This document shows, piece after piece, positions 19,622 through 28,032 of a DNA stretch of 30,429 nt (the first letter of the stretch is position 1; every line of letters starts with the position of its first letter). The stretch covers positions 429,621 to 460,049 of the forward strand of contig MU657165.1 of NCBI GenBank assembly GCA_026770575.1. The letters run 5' to 3'. Source of the DNA: Pelagophyceae sp. CCMP2097 (Eukaryota > Sar > Pelagophyceae). The notes beneath the pieces are model-generated. The model did no database searches. It was not told the DNA's origin and saw nothing but the letters and a program-made list of their open reading frames with translations. Both the position numbers and the translations under genes were made by a program.

Positions 19622-20527
19622 ATGAGCGGTCGTACGGCGTCGTCCTGCGATGCGGATGCGGCGCGCCTCGAGCGCGAGCTGGTTGGGGACCCGGACAACG
19701 CGCGGCTGCTCTTCGACGCGGCCGAAGCGCTCAACGCCGCGATGCGCATCAAGACGCAGTCCAACACCATCACCATCGACGGCACCATCAACACGCCCGT
19801 GAGCCACGCGCCAGCGACGGGTCCTTTACGCAGACCGCCTGCACCCAAGCGCGCTAGGAGCGGCGGCGCATCTGGGCCACAGACGGCCCGCGGGCCTACG
19901 CTTTGGCGTCTCGCGCCATGGCACTGACGCCAAAGGCAAACGGGCACGACGTGGCCATCTACGCAGACGCGTTCATGTTCTCCCGGTCGCACGAGTCCCT
20001 CGTGAAGCAGGCCTTTACGGGCGTGGGGTCGAAGTACAAGGTGCGCGCCGCGCCAGCCCGGACCGCCGCAGCATGACATGACTCTGGGGTCTCCGGCGGC
20101 ATCTGCCCAGCGCATTTCGGGGACGCATCGTTTCTAGGCGCTCGCGGAGCGGCTGCAGCGCGACTTTCCCGAGGAAGACGGTGATATTGGGTCTGCGATT
20201 CTGGCCTGCTTCAACCACGTCGCGCCCTGGCCCGTCGGCTCGCTCAAGGCCGCCCTCGTGCACGCCCAGCGCGCCGTTTCCGTCGGCGGGCCGACGCTCC
20301 GGAACCTGTACTACGTGGGTGTTATCTTGTACTCGCAGGGAAACTTTGCTGGCGCCGCGGAACACTTCCAACGCGCGCTCGATGCAGACGCCGGCTCGCC
20401 CACCGAAGCAGACTTTGGCGACTTCCTCCGCGAGCAGTCGCAATCTGCGCTCGAAAGAGCCCGGGCCAAGGGGGTCAAGAGCTCGCTGGTGCGGCGCATG
20501 TCGTCGAACCTCGGGCTGGGCAAATAG
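19622..20527 (+). CDS. TPR-type helical-repeat protein
   Basis: join(19622..19798,19858..20040,20138..20527), 249 aa. The start is the first ATG of the frame (MSGRTASSCDADAARLERELV). Introns of 59 nt (GTGAGC..GCTAG) and 97 nt (GTGCGC..TTTCTAG) both join in phase 0 and turn three unrelated frames into one coherent helical protein. Exon 1 has ARLLFDAAEALNAAMRIKTQ, exon 2 RAYALASRAMALTPKANGHD and DAFMFSRSHESLVKQAFTG, and exon 3 HVAPWPVGSLKAALVHAQRA then NLYYVGVILYSQGNFAGAAE, a clear TPR-like helix pair. It resembles a family of short tetratricopeptide proteins of plastid-bearing algae and bacteria. No signal peptide is seen. The role is probably protein-protein interaction. The 3' end converges on the ABC transporter gene with a 67-nt gap. 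Confidence 0.8.
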
Positions 20528-20594
20528 GCATTTAATAAGGCGCGCTCGACTCAAGACGGGCGTCTCCGGAGTCTCGGGAGTTTATAGTGGAGCC

Positions 20595-22900
20595 TCATTC
20601 TCGGAGCGGCGGGAGGATCCTGCTTGCCTGGATGGACTTGCGATACGACGTCACGAGATAAAAAAGCTTGAAGCCGAGGGCGAGGCCGAGGAGCGCTCCA
20701 AGGTCCTCGGCGTACGTGCTCGCTGAGTCAAAGTCCGGGAACGCTGTCTCGTGGATGACACGGAGCACGTCGGTGCCCCGTTTGCCGTAGCAGAGGCCGC
20801 CCTTTGCGACGCACGCGCGGTGGCGGTTAAAGTTTCGATGAGCGAACTCGGTGTGGACCATGCTGCGCACGCCGTACCTTGACGGCGTGATATAGTAAAA
20901 GATCTTCAAGGGCCAGACCATGTCCTTGCCGGGGACGAGGAAGCCGCCGAAGAGCAGGGCAGAGAGCCAAAAGCCCATAAAGGCCATGACACCCAAAAGA
21001 GCGTTTTCAAAGCTCACGGCGAGCAGCGCGGCGGCGCACTCGAACGAATAGAGGCATGCCATCCAGATGACGGCAAACGGCACGAACTGCGCCCCATTGA
21101 AATTGGAGATGCCATAAGCGCTCGGGACGAGGCCGCAAGCCGCGAAGAGGATGAAGCATGGAAGCTCGATGCACGCCTAGCCAAGCGGTCCTGGCGCGGT
21201 GGACGGGGGCAGACGTCGCGCGCCGCCTTGGATGGGCCGCGGGCGCGCACCTTTGCCAAGAGGTACGCCACGGGCGAGCACAATCCGTTTTGGATCTCGC
21301 GCTTGATGGACTTGAACTCGGAATTCAGCGCGACGACGACGGCAACGCCGAGGAGGTTCGGCACCCCGATTGACCAGACGCAGAGCCATAGGCGGTTGAG
21401 CGCCTGGTCCTGCTTTGGGACGCGCATCTTAATGTAGACGACCGAGAAGAAGACGTTGCCGACCAGGATGACGAGCGCGCGGCCGACGTACAGTGTCGGG
21501 TCCCGCAGCGAAAGCAGGCTGTGGCGCCGCAGCATCACCGACACGGCGCGCAGGCCCGCACGCCGCCGCGGCGCCTCGGGCTCGGCGGCCGCCGCGTCGG
21601 CGCCCGCCTTCGCCTTCGCCTCGGCCACGGCGGCGCCGGACCACTCGTGGCCGCGGGCGCGCCACATCTCGAGGATCGCGTCGACCTTGTCCTCTTTGCC
21701 CGCGGGGTGGAAGTCGGCGTTGACGAGGTCCAGCACAAACTCGGCGGGGTTTGTGAATTGCGGCACGGCCTCGCCGATGGCGGCGAGGTAGGCGTTGACG
21801 GATGCGCCGGCGGCGCCGCAGTAGGCGATGCGGCCTTTGGCGAGGACCAGGACCTGGTCGAAGCCGTCGTAGACCTTGGTCGAGGGCTGGTGGATAGTCA
21901 CGACGACGCAGAGCTGCTCGAGGTCGGCGAGCTCGCGTATGAAGACCATAATGCCCGCCGCGGCGGCGGCGTCGAGGCCCGACGTGGGCTCGTCGAGAAA
22001 GAGGAGCGCGGGCCGCTTGAGCAGGCCCACCGCGATGCTCAACCGGCGCTTCTGGCCGCCGGAGAGGCCCTGCCGCAGCGCGCCGCCGACGACGGTGTGG
22101 CGGCACGAGGCGAGGCCCATCTTTACCTCGATGGCCTCGATGGCCGCGGCGCGCGCGTTCGCGCCCGCGGTCGGGAGGTAGAGCTCCGCCGCGTACTGCA
22201 GCGTCTCGCGGAGCGTCAGAAACGCCCAGTGGTGATCTTCCTGCGGCACGACGTAGCATTCGTTTGAGAAGAGATTTTGCGTCACGGCGCGGCCGCCGAG
22301 CGTCACGGTGCCGCGCGCGATGCCGCCGGAAGCAGACAGCGTCAAGACGTTTATCAGCGTCGTCTTGCCCGCGCCGCTCGGGCCCATAATGGCCAGCACG
22401 CGGCCGGGCGAAACGGCGGCCGAGACGTCTTGGATGATGTTCTTCTCGGCGCCCTTGCGTTTGACGGTGAACGAGACGTCTTTGAAGACGAACGCGTGCG
22501 CCGCGAGCAGCGCCTGGCTGGAGAGGAGGAGCGAGCCGAGCAGACTGTTGGATCGGTACTGGAGCATGTTGGGGCGAGGTCGCGGCGCCGTCGGGGAACT
22601 CCACGCCGTCGGCGGCGCCGATTCGTCGGGCTCGCAAGCCGACGCGGCGCCGCCCTCCACGTCGGCCAGAGGCAGGTAAATCACGGACATGGTCTCCAGA
22701 GGCCGCGGGGACGCCTCGGCGCCCTCCAGCTCGGCCAGAGGCACTGGCAAGACGCGCAAGGACGCGACATCCTGAGGCCGCGGCGACGCCTTCATGTACT
22801 GACGCGGCGACTTTATGTAGTGACGCGCGCCGTCCGATTCGCGGCCCGACTCGCCCTCCTCGGCCAGAGCCCGCGGGGGCGCCGTCACCATAAACTTCAT
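20595..22900 (-). CDS. ABCG-type (White/PDR half-size) ABC transporter
   Basis: complement(join(20595..21176,21251..22900)), 743 aa. The first ATG of the frame is 22900 (MKFMVTAPPRALAEEG). A 74-nt intron (GTGCGC..GCTAG, 21177-21250) falls inside the membrane domain and joins LLAK to ACIELPCFILFAACGL in phase 0. The ATP-binding domain precedes the membrane domain, the reverse order that defines ABCG: Walker A GPSGAGKTT (173-181), signature LSGGQKRR (279-286), Walker B LLFLDEP (299-305), H-loop VTIHQPS (His337). The membrane part shows about six helices, including VGRALVILVGNVFFSVVYI, GVPNLLGVAVVVALN and FVPFAVIWMACLYS. It would work as a dimer exporting lipids, sterols or other hydrophobic compounds; the substrate is unknown. 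The N-terminal ~110 residues are unusual, with a 23-25-residue internal duplication. Confidence 0.93.
22652..22789 (-). repeat. Internal duplication in the ABCG N-terminus (69-75 nt)
   Basis: Two diverged copies begin GCCCTCCA..TCGGCCAGAGGCA at 22652 and 22721 on the plus strand. They encode related ASPRP..PLA[ED][LV]EG segments in the otherwise low-complexity N-terminal extension. Small indels separate the copies (23 versus 25 residues). Confidence 0.55.
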
Positions 22901-23167
22901 ATGCCCCACGGGGAGAGCCAAACCCGACTTCTCATCGCGACTTCTGATTAAGGTTCTTCAAAATTCCTCTCAGCCGTGCGCGTGACGCTGCGACCGGCTG
23001 GGCGTTGCGACTCTCAAATTTTCGCAATATTTAATCTTTGGCCGAGTTCAAGAGCGCGAGAGCGACGGTCTTCGTTTCCGATGATTTCCTTGGCGGCGAT
23101 CCAGCCGCGGCGCCTGTTGGTTTGAGCAGCCTCATTGGAGTGCATAATAGAAGAAGAAGAAGCTCGT

Positions 23168-25420
23168 TTACATATCGACTTCTTGCGGCCGTTGCTCCGC
23201 TCGGTTGTGCGCGTCGGCGATCGCCGCGACGAGCGCCGGCGCCGAAACGCCCGCCTTGGCGTACGCCCAGTCGAGGCTCGCGAGTTCCGCCGAGCTGAAC
23301 GTGGCAATCTTCTTCGATGCTTCTGCGGCGACCGCCTCGAATAAAGCCGGCGTCTCCACGCCCGCCTTGGCGTATGCCAAGACGAGCTTCGCGAGTTCCT
23401 CCGAGCTAAAATCCGCGAGCTTCGCTTCTGCTTCGGCAGCGACTGCTTCGTACAGCCCTGGCGCCGCGACGTCCGCCGTCGCGTACGCCCAAGCGGTGTT
23501 CGCGAGGTCTTGCGGTTTGAACGTCGCAATCTTCTTCGATGCTTCCGCGGCGATGGCCTCGAACAGCGCCGGCGCCTCGACTTCAGCCGTCGCAAAAGCC
23601 CACGCGATGCCAGCGAGGTCGTGCGGTTGAAAGGCCTCTATCTTCTTCGACGCTTCTTCAGCGACCGTCTCGAAGAGCGCCGCGGCCACGACGCCCGTCT
23701 TTGCAAACGCCCAGGCGGTGTTCGCGAGCGCTTGGGGGGTGAACGTCGCCATCTTCTTTGATGCTTCAGCGGCGACCGCCTCGAACAGCGCTGGTGCCTC
23801 GACTTTCGCCTTCGCATAGGCCCACACGGTGTTTGTGAGCTCTTGCGAGTTGAACGTCGCCATCTTCTTCGATGCTTCCACAGCGACCACGTCGAAGAGC
23901 GCCGGCGCCTCGACTTCCGCCGTCGAATAGGCCCAGACGGTGTTGGCGAGGTCTTGCGAATTGAACCCTGCGACCTTTATCGTCGCTTCGGCTTCGACGG
24001 CCGCGAACAGCGCCGGCGCCTGGAATCTCGCCGTCGCAAAGGCCCAGACCGTGTTGGCGAGGTTTTGCGCGTTAAACGTCCCAATCTTCCACGATGATGC
24101 TTCAGCGGCAACCTCGAACAGCGCCGGCGCCTTGGCTCCCGCTTTGGACATGGCCCACAGGGTGTTCGCGACCTCTTGCGGCTTGAACTTCCCAATCTTC
24201 TTGGACGATTCGGCAGCGACGGCCTTGAACAGCAACGGCGCTTCAGCCGCCGAAACGCCCGCCGTCGAAAACGCCCACGCGGTGTTGGCGAGCTCTTGCG
24301 GGTTGAACGTCGCCATCTTCCTCGGTGCTTCTAAAGCGGCCGCCTCGAAGAGCGCCGGCGCTTCCACGCCCGCCTTTGCATAAGCCCAGACGGTGTTTGC
24401 GAGGTCTTGCGAGTTGAAAGTCCTCATCTTCCTCACCGATTCCACGGCGATGGCCTCGAACAGCGCCGGCGCCGCGACTCCAGCCGTCGTATAAGCCCAC
24501 ACCGTGTTTGCAAGCTCTTGCGGATGAAACGATTTGACCTTTTTCCAAGCCTCTTTGGCGACCGCTTCAAATAAAGCCGGCGCCGAAACGCCCGCCTTTG
24601 TAAAGGCCCATACGGTCATCGCGAGCTCTTGCGGGTTGAACTGCGCGATCTGCGCCTGCGCGGCTGCGGCGGCGGCTTCAAACAAAGCCGCCGCCGAAAC
24701 GCCCGCCGTCGCATAAGCCCAGACCGTGTTCGCGAGCTCTTGCGGCTTGAACGCCAAAATCTTCTTCGATGATTCCGCGGCGATTGCTCCAAATAAAGCC
24801 GGCGCTTTGATGTTGACCTTGGCAGCGCCCCAGCACGCGTTCGCCAGGTGCCGAGGCTCCCAGAGCTGCGCCTCGTCCCGAATGCTCGACGCGGCGCGCT
24901 CCGCCAGCTTGTGCAGCAGCGGCGCCGACGACGCATCGTGGCCGCGGCCGAGAACGCCGAGGCGGTGGAGCGCCGTGGCCAAGTTGACGTAGTTGAAGGC
25001 TGCGCCGTGGGCCTCGAAGAGCGCGAGCATATCGGCGCCGGTGACGCTCGAGACGAGCTCCTTGTTGAGGGCGACGGCCGCCGCCCTGCCAGACTGCTTC
25101 GCCTTTGGGGCCTTTTGCGACGTGCCGGGGCCGAGGTTCATCTGCGCCACAAGGAGGCTCCCGTGCCAGTCCATGCCGTCCATCTCGGCGCGCACCACCT
25201 CGGCGACGACGGCGTCGACGGTCACGTACGCCGTCGGCCGGCCGGCCCTGGTCGGGACTCGGACGTCGAGGAAGGGTAAGGAAGGGAACGCTTCGCGGAC
25301 GTCGATGGCCCGCGCGCCGCGCGGAAGGTTGCGCACGACGAGCTCCGCATGAGACGCCTGCGCGGCGAAGAAGCGCGCGGGCAGCACCACGGCCGGCCTG
25401 CGGGGCCCGAGAGCGCGCAT
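23168..25420 (-). CDS. RRM plus 37-residue helical-repeat protein, paralogue 2 (15 repeats)
   Basis: A single exon, 750 aa. ATG 25420 gives a basic organelle presequence (MRALGPRRPAVVLPARFFAA) and aligns with the start of paralogue 1; an in-frame ATG at 25549 is an alternative. The N-terminal RRM (about 25-97) keeps RNP2 (LVVRNL), but RNP1 is weak (RPTAYVTV). The same linker domain as in paralogue 1 follows (MLALFEAHGAAFNYVNLATA). Then come fifteen tandem 37-residue repeats, consensus L-A-N-T-V-W-A-Y-A-K-A-G-V-x-A-P-A-L-F-E-A-V-A-x-E-A-S-K-K-M-A-T-F-N-x-Q-E. Repeat 6 carries a three-residue insertion. The protein ends in the last repeat with no RAP or nuclease domain. It probably binds organellar RNA in a sequence-specific, modular way. 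It shares strand and architecture with 17511-19208, so the pair likely arose by duplication. Confidence 0.85.
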   Translation of the reverse strand: MRALGPRRPAVVLPARFFAAQASHAELVVRNLPRGARAIDVREAFPSLPFLDVRVPTRAGRPTAYVTVDAVVAEVVRAEMDGMDWHGSLLVAQMNLGPGTSQKAPKAKQSGRAAAVALNKELVSSVTGADMLALFEAHGAAFNYVNLATALHRLGVLGRGHDASSAPLLHKLAERAASSIRDEAQLWEPRHLANACWGAAKVNIKAPALFGAIAAESSKKILAFKPQELANTVWAYATAGVSAAALFEAAAAAAQAQIAQFNPQELAMTVWAFTKAGVSAPALFEAVAKEAWKKVKSFHPQELANTVWAYTTAGVAAPALFEAIAVESVRKMRTFNSQDLANTVWAYAKAGVEAPALFEAAALEAPRKMATFNPQELANTAWAFSTAGVSAAEAPLLFKAVAAESSKKIGKFKPQEVANTLWAMSKAGAKAPALFEVAAEASSWKIGTFNAQNLANTVWAFATARFQAPALFAAVEAEATIKVAGFNSQDLANTVWAYSTAEVEAPALFDVVAVEASKKMATFNSQELTNTVWAYAKAKVEAPALFEAVAAEASKKMATFTPQALANTAWAFAKTGVVAAALFETVAEEASKKIEAFQPHDLAGIAWAFATAEVEAPALFEAIAAEASKKIATFKPQDLANTAWAYATADVAAPGLYEAVAAEAEAKLADFSSEELAKLVLAYAKAGVETPALFEAVAAEASKKIATFSSAELASLDWAYAKAGVSAPALVAAIADAHNRAEQRPQEVDM
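23171..24847 (-). repeat. Array of fifteen 37-residue repeats (111-nt period)
   Basis: Fourteen near-identical-length units plus a final 38-residue unit; unit 6 is 40 residues. Helix A begins at L-A-N-T-x-W-A and helix B at L-F-E-A-x-A. Variation concentrates just before the A-P-A-L-F position, where paired choices such as AGV, AKV, AEV, ARF and ADV occur. At DNA level GCCGGCGCCTCGA-like blocks recur every 111 nt. Confidence 0.85.
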
Positions 25421-25676
25421 GGCCCGGGCGGCAGCCGGCCAGCGGAGATGCGCGCGGGACCTCGCGGTATATCGCCAAAGAATCGTGACCTCGCATAAAC
25501 TTACGCCGTTGCGATGGGGCCGCCGTGCCGGCGATGGAGCGGGGAACATGTTAACAGACGAGCAGGAACGCCGGGTGCCTCGTATAGAAAGAGGTCGCGG
25601 CGTGGTGCACGCGCGCGTTGCGCTGCGCGCGGGCAACCGGTGCTGGTATCATTGCGGTCCATTTGCTTTGGCGCGC

Positions 25677-27812
25677 TCAGGACGAGGCCTGGCTCGCCGC
25701 GGCGGCGAGGAGCGGCCGCACGACGTTCTTGACGTGCTTGAAGAGGCCCTTGAACTTGCCGTAGCCGGCGACGAGCATGACGAAGATGATGAGGCCGTAG
25801 AGCTGACCTAGGGGCGGCGCGGTGCGACACGGACGGGTGTGCATCGCCAGACGCTGCGGCGTGCCGAGGGCGCCCTCTGCGCGGTTGCACGTCTGGGCCA
25901 CGAACGAGCCGTCCTCGGGGCAGACGGCGTCGGTGACCCGGCGCATGACCCACGACGCGGTGGCGATGGCGAGCGGCACGACGTAGAACTCTGCGTTCTT
26001 AAACGGGTTGCGCGCGTCGTTCATCATGGTGAAGCGCTTGCCCGCTTCGCCAATCTCGCGCAGCAGCGTCTCCTTTGCCGAGTTGACGGCGGACTTGCGT
26101 CCCATGGTCGCCGTCGCGTGGAAAATCTCCAGCGCCGCCGCATTGGCCTCCTCCAGCTTGGCCCGCAGCTCCCCAAACGTGAGGTAGCCCTCGGCCGCCG
26201 CCGAGCCGCACGCCGCGTCCATGATCTCCGTAAAGCACTCGGTGGCCTTGTGCAGCGCGTTGCGGTTGTTTGCGTCCGCCGTGGCCTATTTTAAAGCCAT
26301 TGCATGAGGGTCGATTTCAAGAGGGCCTTGCTTGGCACGAACGGCCTCTCAAGCGCACCTCGAGCATCGTCGTGGCCTGCGGAAATTTTGCCCCGTCGGC
26401 GAACATACCCACGTAGGCCTTTACGTAGTTTGCCAATTCGATGCCCTCGAGCGCCTCGCCGCCAATCTTCTTCGGCGCCAGCGCGTCAGGCGCGAAGATG
26501 CGGCGCATCAGCGAGTTCACGCACCGCTTGAACAACGGCTCGATCGAGCCCACCTCGCCGTCGTACGACTTCTTCGTCACCGCAAAGCCCGGGTGCGGCA
26601 GCCTAGGGAGCGTGGCGTCCCAGACCGACGCCAGCGCGTTCGATGGCTGCTGCCTCGACGAGAGGCGGCCAAAGGCGATACGCACAGGGAGCATCCCAGC
26701 TTCTCAAAGCACATAGTGATCTGCTCGCGCGTAAAGGCAAGGTCGTCGGCCGTGCGCGGCGAGAGGACTTCCGCGAGGTACGTGGCCATCTGCGCGTCCA
26801 TCTGCGCGTCCGTCATGTCCTCGTCGAACTCAGCCCAGTCGCGAACGAGGAACTCCAAGCGCTGGAACGGCGCCTTGGCCTCGTCGTCCACCAAATCCGC
26901 CGCCGCCGCCACGGGGGACTCGCCCGCCGCTTTGGATGCGGCCTCGACGTCGCGCGCCGCCGCGCGCGCAGCCTGCTTATCCGCCTCGACGGCCTACGCC
27001 CATCAAAGTCGCCGACGCGGCATGTCCGCGGGTCGCCGTTTCGCCTTTGGCGCACCATGCGGCCGTACTCGGTGAAGAGCGCGAGCTGCTGCAGGTTGTC
27101 CTCTTGGATGCGGTTGGAGACGTTGTAAATTTGGTAGGACGACATGAGCGTCGAGAGCCCGAAGATGCACGACGTCAGGCCCTGCACCACGCGTAAGGAC
27201 CGAGACGCGCATCGTCCGGACGTGCCGGCAAAACGCCCCCGCGACGGACCACGGGCGCCCCCCGCACATGGGCGTCCCCCGCGGCGTACCATGGGCGTCT
27301 CGTTGTCAAAGAGGCCCTGCGTGTCCAGGATGATCACGGCCACGTCAACGCCGTCTGGGCCGGGCAGGATGAACGGCTCGGACCAGACCGTGATGCCCTG
27401 CGGGGGCGGCAATCGGCCGACGGACTCTTTGCTGCGTCGGCGGCGCGCGCCTCCCCCGGCGAATGCGTACCGTCGTCATGCGGTTACGGCCGCCGCGCCA
27501 CTCGAACGAGGCGGCGCCGCCGTCGGCGGCCGCGCCGCCGTCGTTGACGTTGCCCTCGGCGATGCGCGCGCCCTCGGCGGTGAGCCACTCGTCGCCTTGG
27601 GCTTCCTTCTTCTCCAGCGCGCGGAGGTAGCGCAGGATGAGCGTGAGGAGGAACGACTTGCCCGTGCGGAAGGCCCCGACGACGGAGACGACGCAGACCT
27701 TGAGGCCTTTGGGGCACTTTGCCGTCACCTCGTCGAGGTGCTGCTCGTTGAGCACGAAAGCGTAATTATCTGATTCGTCGCCGCAGCGGATCAGCTGCAG
27801 CGGGCGCGCCAT
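25677..27812 (-). CDS. Atlastin/GBP-like dynamin-superfamily membrane GTPase
   Basis: complement(join(25677..26285,26359..26602,26686..26993,27056..27181,27290..27397,27471..27812)), 578 aa from ATG 27812 (an in-frame ATG at 27944 would add 44 residues). Five introns (73, 83, 62, 108, 73 nt) open GTACGC twice and GTGCG[CT] three times. The G domain has P-loop GAFRTGKS (46-53), the SFEWRGG..MTT switch region, DTQGLFDNE (G3) and LVRDW (G4-equivalent RD). It continues with IYNVSNRIQEDNLQQLALF and SLLPHPGFAV, hallmarks of atlastin. A three-helix-bundle middle domain (ATADANNRNALHKATECF) leads to two membrane helices (about 475-489 and 538-552) and an amphipathic C-terminal helix. Atlastins fuse ER membranes. 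A ~40-residue Ala/Lys/Asp insert (193-233) sits before the RD motif. A further 45-nt intron between the membrane helices is possible. Confidence 0.9.
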
Positions 27813-28032
27813 GCCGCCGGGGACCGCGACGCGGGGAGCGGGCGCGTCGAAAAGAGCGTGCAAGAGCTCTCTTTGCACTTTCCCAACAATTTGCCAACCG
27901 AACGACTTTCGGCGATCCCGATGGCTTCTCTCGAACACTGTCATTGTTCGAACATTCACACGATCAAAGGCGGTGCCGGCCTCACACGCCTGCCTTCGTG
28001 AGAGTGGAGAGCAACGTGCTTACTCGGCGGCT

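Noticed and set aside
23171..24847. Regular direct repeats resembling a CRISPR or satellite array
   Set aside because: The period is exactly 111 nt, in frame, and encodes a coherent helical repeat; the host is eukaryotic.
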